Shown: positions 1 to 6,676 of the stretch, piece after piece | Layout: each line of letters begins with the position of its first letter | Numbering within the stretch: the stretch's first letter is position 1 | Notes under the pieces: model-generated | What the model saw: the letters and a program-made list of their open reading frames with translations, nothing else | The model's database searches: none | What the model was told of the DNA's origin: nothing | Made by a program: the position numbers and the translations under genes | DNA from: Rhodoferax sp. | Lineage (GTDB): Bacteria; Pseudomonadota; Gammaproteobacteria; Burkholderiales; Burkholderiaceae_C | DNA length: 6,709 bases | Assembly: GCA_018882485.1 (NCBI GenBank) | Contig: VERU01000144.1 | Location: 1 to 6,709, forward strand | Direction: 5' to 3'

Positions 1-1289
1 GAACCTGCACGAATGTGGGCTGCATTCCATCCAAGGCCTTGCTGCAGTCGTCCGAGCATTTCGAACACGCCAACAAGCACTTTGCGGAGCATGGCATTTC
101 GGTCTCCGATGTGAAGATGGATGTGTCCAAGATGGTTGCGCGCAAGGACGCCGTGGTCCGGCAGAACAACGAAGGCATTCTTTACCTGTTCAAGAAGAAC
201 AAGGTCACGTTTTTTCATGGCCAGGGTTCTTTTGTGAAGCAGGTCGAGGGCGGTTACGCGGTCCACGTTTCGGGCGCCGCTGAAGAAACGCTGGTCGGCA
301 GGCAGGTCATCGTGGCCACGGGTTCGAGCGCCCGGCCGTTGCCGGGGGTGCCGTTCGATGAGGAGTTCGTCCTCTCCAACGACGGGGCATTGCGCATGGG
401 CACCGTTCCCAAGAGGCTTGGGCTGATCGGTTCGGGTGTGATTGGACTGGAGATGGGCTCGGTCTGGCGACGTCTAGGGGCCGATGTGACGGTTCTGGAA
501 GGCCTTCCAGTGTTTTTGGGGGCCGTGGACGAACAGATTGCGAAGGAGGCGAAGAAGGCCTTTGACAAGCAAGGTTTGAAAATTGAACTCGGTGTCAAGG
601 TCGAGGACGTCAAATCGAATGGCAAGAGCGTGGCGGTGACCTACACCAGCGCAAAGGGTGAGGTCCGTTCCCTGGATGTGGACAGGCTGATCGTCTCGAT
701 AGGGCGCGTCCCCAATACCCAGGGGCTCAATGCGCAAGCAGTGGGGCTGCAACTGGATGACCGCGGTGCGATCGTGGTGGATGCAGACTGCAGGACCAGC
801 CTTCCCGGCGTATGGGCCGTCGGTGATGTGGTGCGCGGTCCCATGCTTGCGCACAAGGCCGAGGAGGAGGGCGTCGCCGTGGCCGAGCGCATCGCGGGAC
901 AGCATGGCCATGTGAATTTCAACACCATTCCGTGGGTGATTTACACCAGCCCAGAGATCGCCTGGGTCGGCCAGACGGAGCAGCAGCTCAAGGCCGCCGG
1001 GCGAGCCTACAAGTCGGGAAGTTTTCCGTTTCTGGCGAATGGGCGGGCGCGCGCGCTGGGTGACACCACGGGTTTGGTCAAGATGCTGGCCGATGCGGCC
1101 ACTGACGAGATCCTGGGCGTGCACATCGTGGGACCCATGGCCAGCGAATTGATTGCGGAATGCGTGGTGGCCATGGAATTCAGAGCGAGCAGCGAGGACA
1201 TCGCCCGCATCTGTCATGCTCACCCCTCCCTCAGCGAAGCCACCAAAGAGGCCGCGCTGGCCGTCGATAAGCGCACGCTGAACTTCTAA
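1..1289 (+). CDS. lpdA: Dihydrolipoyl dehydrogenase (E3 subunit), 5' end cut off by window edge
   Basis: FAD-dependent E3 of the 2-oxoglutarate (or pyruvate) dehydrogenase complex; it reoxidises dihydrolipoyl groups on E2 and passes electrons to NAD+ in the cytoplasm. The first whole codon is at position 3, and 428 residues are visible. They begin [11 protein letters not shown], which carries the redox-active Cys-x4-Cys pair (visible residues 2 and 7). About 45-50 residues with the N-terminal FAD-binding GxGxxG are therefore missing upstream. The NAD-binding GSGVIG is at about 143-148, the second FAD contact (AVGD) at about 272-275, and the dimerisation domain follows. The catalytic His-Glu pair lies in HPSLSE (H407, E412), and the protein ends naturally in TLNF with TAA. 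The GTG at 15 is an internal Val codon, not a start. zapE follows after 14 bases. In Burkholderiales this arrangement usually closes a sucA-sucB-lpdA operon, so a 2-oxoglutarate dehydrogenase role is inferred. Family assignment is very secure; the complex it serves is less so. Confidence 0.97.
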   Translation, partial: TCTNVGCIPSKALLQSSEHFEHANKHFAEHGISVSDVKMDVSKMVARKDAVVRQNNEGILYLFKKNKVTFFHGQGSFVKQVEGGYAVHVSGAAEETLVGRQVIVATGSSARPLPGVPFDEEFVLSNDGALRMGTVPKRLGLIGSGVIGLEMGSVWRRLGADVTVLEGLPVFLGAVDEQIAKEAKKAFDKQGLKIELGVKVEDVKSNGKSVAVTYTSAKGEVRSLDVDRLIVSIGRVPNTQGLNAQAVGLQLDDRGAIVVDADCRTSLPGVWAVGDVVRGPMLAHKAEEEGVAVAERIAGQHGHVNFNTIPWVIYTSPEIAWVGQTEQQLKAAGRAYKSGSFPFLANGRARALGDTTGLVKMLADAATDEILGVHIVGPMASELIAECVVAMEFRASSEDIARICHAHPSLSEATKEAALAVDKRTLNF

Positions 1290-1303
1290 TCTGGGTCAAC
1301 CGA

Positions 1304-2404
1304 TTGACCTCGGTAACCGAAGTTTACGAGCGGGAACTGGCGCAGCGCGCTTACACCAGCGATCCTGCGCAGCGCCGGGGCGTGGCGGCGTTGGAGCGAT
1401 GCGCTCGCGATTGGAGCGACTACAAGGACAAGCGCTCCAACGCGTTCAGGAAGCTCATCCACAAGCCGGCTATTCCCAGGGGCGTCTACCTCTACGGTGG
1501 TGTGGGGCGGGGCAAGAGCTTTCTCATGGACTGCTTCTTCAATGCCGTCCCGATCCGGCGCAAGACCCGGCTGCATTTTCACGAGTTCATGCGCGAGGTG
1601 CATCGGGAACTGGCAGGACTGCAGGGAACGGTCAATCCGCTGGATGTGCTGGGTCAGCGCATGGCACAACGGTTCAAGCTCATTTGCTTTGATGAATTCC
1701 ACGTGGCGGACATCACGGACGCCATGATCCTGCACCGGCTGCTGGCATCGTTGTTCGATCATGGCGTGGGTTTCGTGACCACATCCAATTTTCGGCCTGA
1801 CGATCTGTATCCTGGCGGATTGCATCGGTCCCGTATTTTGCCGGCAATCGCGTTGCTGAATGAACGGCTCGAAGTGGTGAACGTCGATCACGGTGTGGAT
1901 TACCGCCACCGGACTCTTGAGCAACTCGAGCTTTATCACACCCCTTTGGACGAACGCGCTGAACAGGCCATGGAACAGGCCTTCAACCAGCTCGCAGAGG
2001 TTCAGGACGAGGAGCCCATGCTGGTCATTGAAAGCCGCCAGATCCGTGCGCGACGTCGGGCTGGTGGCCTTGTCTGGTTTGATTTCAAGACACTGTGTGG
2101 GGGGCCGCGTTCGCAGAACGACTATCTGGAAATCGCCTCGCAATTTCACACCGTGTTGCTGAGTGGGGTCCCGCACATGCCCGTGCGGATGGCATCGGAG
2201 GCAAGGCGATTCACCTGGTTGGTGGATGTGTTGTACGACCGACGTGTCAAGCTGATTGTTTCTGCCGACGTGGCTGCGCAGGATTTGTATGTGGATGGTC
2301 CCCTGGCACATGAGTTTCCTCGGACGGTGTCGCGACTCCAAGAGATGCAGTCACGGGAATTTTTGGCCCAGGCCCGGCGGCAGGTGGACACCCGTTTGAC
2401 GTGA
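1304..2404 (+). CDS. zapE: Cell division protein ZapE (AFG1/LACE1-family ATPase)
   Basis: P-loop ATPase of the AFG1 family. In E. coli ZapE is recruited late to the division site, acts on FtsZ polymers and is needed under heat or low oxygen. At 366 residues it is close to the usual length of about 370. Walker A is GGVGRGKS (65-72) and Walker B is LICFDEF (126-132), followed by the family signature HVADITDAMIL. A sensor-like VTTSNFRPDDLYP stretch (158-170) and the conserved C-terminal half (FDFKTLCGGPRSQNDYLEIA, RRFTWLVDVLYDRRVKLI) complete the family pattern. The start is TTG at 1304. In this frame a TAA at 1268-1270 closes the reading frame upstream, and no ATG or GTG occurs before the P-loop, so TTG is the best candidate. 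Ribosome binding is weak (TGGG at 1292-1295), which suggests translation coupled to lpdA 14 bases upstream. The stop overlaps the next gene's GTG. Family identity is certain; a role in division is by homology. Confidence 0.95.
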   Translation: MTSVTEVYERELAQRAYTSDPAQRRGVAALERCARDWSDYKDKRSNAFRKLIHKPAIPRGVYLYGGVGRGKSFLMDCFFNAVPIRRKTRLHFHEFMREVHRELAGLQGTVNPLDVLGQRMAQRFKLICFDEFHVADITDAMILHRLLASLFDHGVGFVTTSNFRPDDLYPGGLHRSRILPAIALLNERLEVVNVDHGVDYRHRTLEQLELYHTPLDERAEQAMEQAFNQLAEVQDEEPMLVIESRQIRARRRAGGLVWFDFKTLCGGPRSQNDYLEIASQFHTVLLSGVPHMPVRMASEARRFTWLVDVLYDRRVKLIVSADVAAQDLYVDGPLAHEFPRTVSRLQEMQSREFLAQARRQVDTRLT

Positions 2405-2751
2405 AGGTCCTGGCTGTGAGCTTGGTGTGTCTCGGGTTCGCGGTACAAAGTCCTGCGGGCGAGGGGCCTGGGGAACACACTGCTGGGTCCATTGAGCTGC
2501 CCATGCTTCGGATCGCTGCGGAGCGTGTTGCAGCAACCGCAGAGTACGAGCGCGACGCTCGAAATTGCTATCAGCGATTCGCCGTCAGTGATTGCTTGGC
2601 CCGCAGCCGTGATCGCCTGCGGGCCAGACTGGACGACCTGAAGCGCCAGGAAATAGCCTTGCGGGATGCGGATCGCAAGCGTCGCGCGGTCGAGTTCGAG
2701 CAGCGGATTCGGGAGAAGTCCTCGGCTGCATCGCCGAGTGATGGTTCCTGA
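2401..2751 (+). CDS. Small putative secreted coiled-coil protein of unknown function
   Basis: I do not recognise a named gene here. The 116-residue product starts at a GTG that overlaps the zapE TGA (GTGA, 2401-2404), a classic sign of translational coupling; an AGGTGGA lies about 12 bases upstream. Residues 1-20 look like a Sec signal peptide: a Lys, a hydrophobic core (VLAVSLVCLGFAV), then SPAGEG as a possible cleavage region. No lipobox is evident, although Cys10 sits in the core. The mature part is highly charged, with two cysteines nine residues apart (C56 and C65, in NCYQRFAVSDCL) that could form a periplasmic disulfide. A long Arg/Glu/Asp-rich helix, probably coiled coil (about 66-106), and a Ser/Ala tail follow. 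From memory, similar short proteins sit beside zapE in other Comamonadaceae, but this was not checked. The gene is probably real because of its coupled start, signal peptide and tight packing. Its function is unknown. Confidence 0.75.
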   Translation: MKVLAVSLVCLGFAVQSPAGEGPGEHTAGSIELPMLRIAAERVAATAEYERDARNCYQRFAVSDCLARSRDRLRARLDDLKRQEIALRDADRKRRAVEFEQRIREKSSAASPSDGS

Positions 2752-2775
2752 CGCTCGACCTGCAGGATTCACAGG

Positions 2776-4782
2776 ATGTTGGTGAACCGGGTTGAGCAGG
2801 CCTTCGCCCGCAACGGTCCGCTCTCTGCAGCACGTCCCGGATTCATCCCTCGGGCGGATCAGGTCCGAATGGCCCTGGCGGTTGCGGATGTGCTGGAGCA
2901 AGGCGGCAGCCTGGTCGTCGAGGCAGGAACCGGAATCGGGAAGACCTATGCCTATCTGGTACCGGCCCTGCTCAGCGGCCGGCAGGTGGTGGTCTCAACC
3001 GCTACCAAAACGCTGCAGGATCAACTTTTTGCTCGCGATCTGCCGGAATTGATCGCTGCTCTGGATCTGCGACCGGTGCGCACCGCACTGCTCAAAGGCA
3101 GGAGCAGCTACCTGTGCCGGCAGCGCCTTACCACGGCATTGCAGGGCGGCCTGTCGATGGATCAGGCTTCATCCGGCGCATTGCTCAGGGTTCAACAGTG
3201 GGCGCTGGTTACCCGAACCGGCGACATGGCAGAGTTGCCCGGTCTGGATGACAACGCACCCTTGCTGGGGGTGGTAACGTCCAGCCGGGACAATTGCCTG
3301 GGCTCGGAATGCCCGGAATGGAAAAACTGCCATGTCAATGCCGCGCGTCGGGATGCAATGGCTGCGGATGTCGTGATCATCAATCACCATCTCTTCTTTG
3401 CCGATCTGGCCATTCGTGAGTCGGGAGTCGCCGAGTTGCTGCCCGCAGCGGGTGTCATCATTTTTGATGAAGCGCACCAGATGAACGAAACAGGCGTTCA
3501 GTTCCTGGGGAAACGACTGAGATCGACCGCCTTGATGGAATTGGGGCGTGATCTCGTGGCCGAGGGATGGGCCCACGCTCGGGGTTGGGCCAACTGGCCG
3601 TCTCTTTCGGAGTCATTGGGCCGTGCCGTGCGCCAGTGGCGTGAAATGACGGGAGATCCCAACCCGGGTGTAGGGGGAAAAATCGGGTGGGTCGGAACTT
3701 GTCCGGACGGTCTGGATGCCGCCCGATGGACTCGAGCGCTTGCTGCCATTGCTGTGGCCCTGGAGGCCTGTCTGCAGTCGCTTTGCAATGTGGAGGATGC
3801 CGCCCCGGCGCTGAAACGCATGGCTGAACGCTGTCGAAGTTCGATCGCATTGCTGACAGAGTTTCAGGAGCCGGGGCATCCAGAATCGGTCCGCTGGATT
3901 GAAACGGGTAGCCGAGCTGCCTTGGTGGAAGCGCCGTTGGACATAGCGCCAATCCTGAGCCACCAGCTGGGTGTGCCGGCGCAAGACCCAGAAGAACACC
4001 GGGCCTGGATCTTCACATCGGCCACGCTGGGCGATGACGATCGGTTGAGTTGGTTTCGGGAGTCGAGCGGACTGACCGAGGCGCGCACGCTCAAAGTTGG
4101 CAGCCCATTTGATTACTCGCGGCAGGCGGTGCTGTACGTGCCGCTCAAATTGCCCCGCCCGTCCCTGCCGAATCATCCGATAGAGGTCGCTCGGCTGGTG
4201 TACCGGTACGCCAAGCTGCTGGGTGGGCGAACGCTGGTCCTGACCACCAGTGTCAGGGCCCTGCGACTGATCCATGAGGAATTGCGCCAGCAGTCAGATC
4301 CCATGGAGGGCCTTTCCATTTTGGTGCAGGGACATGGCAACAAGCGCGAACTGTTGCAGCAATTCAGAGCAGCTACGGAGCGTTCGGAGAACGGTTGCAT
4401 ACTCGTGGCCACCGGTTCGTTCTGGGAGGGCGTGGACATCCCGGGCCCGGCCTTGCAGTTGGTGGTCATCGATAAACTGCCTTTCCCTTCGCCCGGCGAT
4501 CCGCTGGTCGAGGCGCGGTCGCGACGGCTCGACCTTCAGGGAAGAAATCCGTTTCTCGAATACTATCTGCCTGAGGCCGCCATCGCCCTGAAGCAAGGTG
4601 CCGGACGACTCATTCGCTGCGAATCGGATCGGGGCGCTTTGGTGGTGTGTGACAGCCGGCTTGCGGATACCGGTTATGGCCGGCGGCTGCAGAAGGCGCT
4701 TCCACCCATGCGACGGGTATCTCAGGAACAGGATTTGCTCGTTTACCTGACCGAACTCACCAAAAGCGCCACCATGGATTAG
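2776..4782 (+). CDS. yoaA: YoaA-type ATP-dependent DNA helicase (XPD/DinG family, iron-sulfur)
   Basis: Superfamily 2, XPD-like 5'-3' DNA helicase. E. coli YoaA works with the polymerase III chi subunit (HolC) in repair of stalled forks and tolerance of chain-terminating nucleotides. The 668 residues compare with about 636 in E. coli YoaA and 716 in DinG, and the motif wording matches YoaA more closely. Walker A is EAGTGIGKT (49-57). The four cysteines expected for a 4Fe-4S cluster are present: C114 (SYLCRQR) and C174, C179, C185 (DNCLGSECPEWKNC). Next come VVIINHHLFFADL (199-211), the DEAH box (231-234), FTSATL (413-418), GSFWEGVDIPG (547-557), the KLPFPSPGDP loop (567-576) and motif VI QGAGRLIR (607-614). 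All motor motifs are intact. ATG 2776 is chosen, with CAGG 10-13 bases upstream; a GTG at 2782 is also well placed. It lies 24 bases after the small secreted-protein gene, so co-transcription is likely. Its 3' end overlaps bamD by 26 bases. The exact cellular role is inferred. Confidence 0.93.
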   Translation: MLVNRVEQAFARNGPLSAARPGFIPRADQVRMALAVADVLEQGGSLVVEAGTGIGKTYAYLVPALLSGRQVVVSTATKTLQDQLFARDLPELIAALDLRPVRTALLKGRSSYLCRQRLTTALQGGLSMDQASSGALLRVQQWALVTRTGDMAELPGLDDNAPLLGVVTSSRDNCLGSECPEWKNCHVNAARRDAMAADVVIINHHLFFADLAIRESGVAELLPAAGVIIFDEAHQMNETGVQFLGKRLRSTALMELGRDLVAEGWAHARGWANWPSLSESLGRAVRQWREMTGDPNPGVGGKIGWVGTCPDGLDAARWTRALAAIAVALEACLQSLCNVEDAAPALKRMAERCRSSIALLTEFQEPGHPESVRWIETGSRAALVEAPLDIAPILSHQLGVPAQDPEEHRAWIFTSATLGDDDRLSWFRESSGLTEARTLKVGSPFDYSRQAVLYVPLKLPRPSLPNHPIEVARLVYRYAKLLGGRTLVLTTSVRALRLIHEELRQQSDPMEGLSILVQGHGNKRELLQQFRAATERSENGCILVATGSFWEGVDIPGPALQLVVIDKLPFPSPGDPLVEARSRRLDLQGRNPFLEYYLPEAAIALKQGAGRLIRCESDRGALVVCDSRLADTGYGRRLQKALPPMRRVSQEQDLLVYLTELTKSATMD

Positions 4783-5563
4783 AGCGGCTCCTGACCCCAC
4801 CACGGCCGTTGATACGGTTGGGGTAAGTCCGATCCAGGATACGTTTCGCATCGTCGCGCAAGCGGTCCATGCCGAGCGCGTCGTAGGATTGGATCAGGAT
4901 TACCAGTGCCTCTTCGGCGGCGGGAGCGCCGCTGTAGTCCGACAATGCGGCCTGTGCCCGATTGGCCGCCGCCACAAAGGCACCTCTGGAAAAGTAGTAC
5001 CGTGCCACGTGTACTTCGTAGTCGGCCAGTGCATTGACGATGTAGGCCATTCGTTGGGTGGCGTCGGGCGTGTAGCTGGACTGCGGGAATCTCGTGACCA
5101 ACTCCCTGAACGACTCGAAGGATTCCTTGGCAGCACGCTGGTCCCGTTCAGCCAGATCCTGGCCGATGATTTGAGAGAACAGCCCCAGATCGTCGTTGAA
5201 ATTGACCAGCCCTTTGAGGTACAACGCATAATCCAGCGCCGGACTGGCAGGGTGCAGCTTGATAAAGCGGTCGAGCGTGGCCAGAGCCTGGGCAGGCTCA
5301 GCGGCTTTGTAGTGGGCGTAGGCCTTGTCCAGCTGTGCCTGCTGAGCGAGGGGGGTTCCAGCCGCTCGTCCTTCCAGTTTTTCCAGAAGCACAACCGCTT
5401 TGTCGTAGGCGCCCGCAGCCATTTCGTCCCGGGCCTCGGCGTAGATTTTGGAAGGGGTCCAACCGCTGGTCCGATCGGCAGTGGTGGTGGAACAGGCCCC
5501 CAATACCAGGCCGACGAGGCACAGCGCGGGAACAGCCGCCCTGGATAATCGCGATCTCAACAT
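4757..5563 (-). CDS. bamD: Outer membrane protein assembly factor BamD (TPR lipoprotein)
   Basis: Essential lipoprotein of the BAM complex, anchored in the inner leaflet of the outer membrane, where it works with BamA in folding outer-membrane proteins. A signal peptide (LRSRLSR, then a hydrophobic stretch) ends in the lipobox LGAC with lipidated Cys24. Ser follows at +2, so outer-membrane sorting by Lol is expected. TPR repeats fill about residues 36-248, including YAEARDEMAAGAYDKAV and HPASPALDYALYLKGLVNFN, which are typical of Burkholderiales BamD. The tail after about residue 250 is basic and aromatic, ending NPWWRFW. The ATG at 5563 is chosen (268 residues): the preceding in-frame TTG adds only one residue, and a CGAGGG ribosome-binding site (5573-5578) is spaced about 9 bases from the ATG. 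The gene is divergent from rluD (23 bases between start codons) and convergent with yoaA (26-base overlap). The older name is comL/yfiO. No key feature is missing. Confidence 0.95.
   Translation of the reverse strand: MLRSRLSRAAVPALCLVGLVLGACSTTTADRTSGWTPSKIYAEARDEMAAGAYDKAVVLLEKLEGRAAGTPLAQQAQLDKAYAHYKAAEPAQALATLDRFIKLHPASPALDYALYLKGLVNFNDDLGLFSQIIGQDLAERDQRAAKESFESFRELVTRFPQSSYTPDATQRMAYIVNALADYEVHVARYYFSRGAFVAAANRAQAALSDYSGAPAAEEALVILIQSYDALGMDRLRDDAKRILDRTYPNRINGRGGVRSRSNPWWRFW
5544..5549 (+). promoter_or_regulatory. Candidate -10 element for rluD, inside the bamD 5' end
   Basis: GATAAT matches the sigma-70 -10 consensus TATAAT at five of six bases and lies 37 bases before the rluD ATG. 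Transcription would start near 5556 and leave a leader of about 30 bases. No good -35 hexamer is seen 16-18 bases upstream (ACAGCG at 5521-5526 is poor), so this is only a candidate. An rluD promoter is nevertheless needed here, because the gene upstream faces the other way. Confidence 0.35.
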
Positions 5564-5572
5564 CAATCAGGA

Positions 5573-5578
5573 CCCTCG
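5573..5578 (-). promoter_or_regulatory. Ribosome-binding site that sets the bamD start
   Basis: The minus strand reads CGAGGG, ending 9 bases before ATG 5563 and 6 bases before the adjacent TTG. Spacing and codon preference together favour the ATG. The site lies within the 23-base gap shared with rluD. Confidence 0.6.
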
Positions 5579-5586
5579 TGGAACGA

Positions 5587-6582
5587 ATGCCGACCATTCT
5601 ACCGGCCGACCTGCTCGACGAAGAGGTCCCGGATACCGGACAGGACTGCCGAGAATGGCGGGTGGGTCAGGATGTGCATGGCCGTCGTGTGGATGTCGCG
5701 CTCGCCCAATGGGCGCCCGATTTCACGCGCAGTTACTTGCAGCAGTTGATTCAGGATGGGCATGTGTGGATCGATGGGCGGGCCATGAACCGCCCGGGTA
5801 CCAGACTATCTGTGGGCCAACAGGTCAGGCTGGAGTGTGTCGCACCCCCGCGAGATCAGGCCTTCCTGCCGGAGCCCATGGCCTTGGACATTGTGTACGA
5901 GGATGAGCACCTGCTCGTGATCAACAAGCCTGCAGGCTTGGTGGTGCACCCGGCCCCAGGCCACTGGACTGGGACTTTGCTCAACGGCCTATTGGCCTTG
6001 GGGGGTGGGGGCGAAGACTTGCCGCGTGCGGGCATCGTTCATCGGTTGGATCGCGACACCACCGGTCTGATGGTTGTCGCTCGCTCCAGAACCGCCATGG
6101 ACCGCTTGGTTCAGATGATGGCTGCGCGGGATATTCAAAGGCAGTATCTCGCAGTCGCCTGGAGACTTTGGCGCGGAAATACCGAAGTGCAGGTCTCCCG
6201 GCCCATCGGGCGTGACCCGCGCAACCGCCTGCGCATGGCGGTCATGGACCCGATGCGGCAGGGTGGGAAGTCGGCTTGCACCGACCTGAAGTTGCTGTCA
6301 CAGGGCCAAGGAGCCTTCATGGTTCACTGCAGGTTGCATACTGGCAGGACCCATCAGATTCGCGTTCACCTGGCCAGTCTCGGTCACCCCCTGATAGGCG
6401 ATGGGCTGTACGGTGGCCGGTCGTTGGATCGCATGAATCGCCAAGCCTTGCATGCCTACCATCTGGCGTTCCGGCATCCGGTGTCGGGGCAGTTGATGGA
6501 CTGGTTTGTGCCGCCTCCGGACGATTTTGCAGCCGTGGCCGATCATTTCGGCCTGAACTACAATTGGGATTCGACGAAGTAG
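5587..6582 (+). CDS. rluD: 23S rRNA pseudouridine synthase RluD
   Basis: RluA-family enzyme that isomerises uridines in helix 69 of 23S rRNA (1911, 1915 and 1917 in E. coli numbering), a late step in large-subunit assembly. The 331 residues match the usual length (326 in E. coli). An S4 RNA-binding domain occupies about 32-85 (RRVDVALAQWAPDFTRSYLQ, then DGHVWIDG). The catalytic domain begins near VYEDEHLLVINKPAGLVVHP (103-122). The catalytic Asp is D155 in HRLDRDTTG, and the HTGRTHQIRVHLASLGHPLIGD block (251-272) is complete. The S4 domain and length favour RluD over RluA or RluC. The reading frame is open 252 bases further upstream, opposite bamD, but ATG 5587 gives the family length and keeps the two genes apart. 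Its ribosome-binding site is weak (GGAA at 5580-5583). The head-to-head order with bamD is also found in E. coli, where pgeF (yfiH) follows rluD. Confidence 0.95.
   Translation: MPTILPADLLDEEVPDTGQDCREWRVGQDVHGRRVDVALAQWAPDFTRSYLQQLIQDGHVWIDGRAMNRPGTRLSVGQQVRLECVAPPRDQAFLPEPMALDIVYEDEHLLVINKPAGLVVHPAPGHWTGTLLNGLLALGGGGEDLPRAGIVHRLDRDTTGLMVVARSRTAMDRLVQMMAARDIQRQYLAVAWRLWRGNTEVQVSRPIGRDPRNRLRMAVMDPMRQGGKSACTDLKLLSQGQGAFMVHCRLHTGRTHQIRVHLASLGHPLIGDGLYGGRSLDRMNRQALHAYHLAFRHPVSGQLMDWFVPPPDDFAAVADHFGLNYNWDSTK
5596..5601 (-). promoter_or_regulatory. Candidate -10 element for bamD, inside the rluD 5' end
   Basis: On the minus strand this reads TAGAAT, five of six matches to the sigma-70 -10 consensus, 32 bases before the bamD ATG. 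A start near 5589 would give a leader of about 25 bases that includes the CGAGGG ribosome-binding site. The -35 region (TCTTCG with a 17-base spacer) is weak. It is the best -10 match I see just upstream of bamD. Confidence 0.35.
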
Positions 6583-6635
6583 GCCAGCCGAAGAAGCGAG
6601 TTGAGTGCGCCTCCTTCTGTCGGCTTTCTGAGCCT

Positions 6636-6652
6636 GCGGGTGCCGCACCCGC
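6636..6652. repeat. Perfect GC-rich inverted repeat downstream of rluD
   Basis: GCGGGTG and CACCCGC form a 7-bp perfect stem with a CCG loop, 53 bases after the rluD stop. It is not followed by a T-run on either strand (GCAATGGG on plus, AGGCTCAG on minus), so it does not meet the pattern of an intrinsic terminator. It could be a weak or Rho-assisted termination site, an mRNA-stabilising stem at the rluD 3' end, or chance in GC-rich DNA. Confidence 0.4.
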
Positions 6653-6676
6653 GCAATGGGCGAATCCTGAAGTCCG

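Noticed and set aside
15..17. GTG as a start of lpdA
   Set aside because: The preceding in-frame codons encode the conserved TCTN with the first redox cysteine, so this is an internal Val and the gene runs off the window edge.
474..1223. 249-codon open frame on the minus strand opposite lpdA
   Set aside because: It lies wholly inside confidently coding lpdA, is rich in His and Gly, and has no recognisable domain.
1286..2341. 351-codon open frame on the minus strand opposite zapE
   Set aside because: It is antisense to an intact, motif-complete zapE. Its composition (many His, Arg, Gln and Pro) is typical of a GC-rich shadow frame, and no family motif is recognisable.
2721..2738. CTCGGC/GCCGAG inverted repeat (6-bp stem, 6-base loop) near the end of the small secreted-protein gene
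   Set aside because: It is inside the coding region with no T-run after it, and short GC stems are expected by chance at this composition. It is not a terminator.
2776..4782. Calling the helicase DinG proper
   Set aside because: The length (668) and motif wording (for example DNCLGSECP, NHHLFFADL, SFWEGVDIPG, QGAGRLIR) fit E. coli YoaA better than the longer DinG.
5564..5566. TTG directly before the bamD ATG as the start
   Set aside because: It would add a single residue. ATG is preferred, and the CGAGGG site is acceptably spaced to it.
5335..5586. Upstream extension of the rluD frame by 84 codons
   Set aside because: The extension is antisense to bamD, is Pro/Arg-rich and unlike RluD. ATG 5587 gives the expected family length and an S4 domain near the N-terminus.
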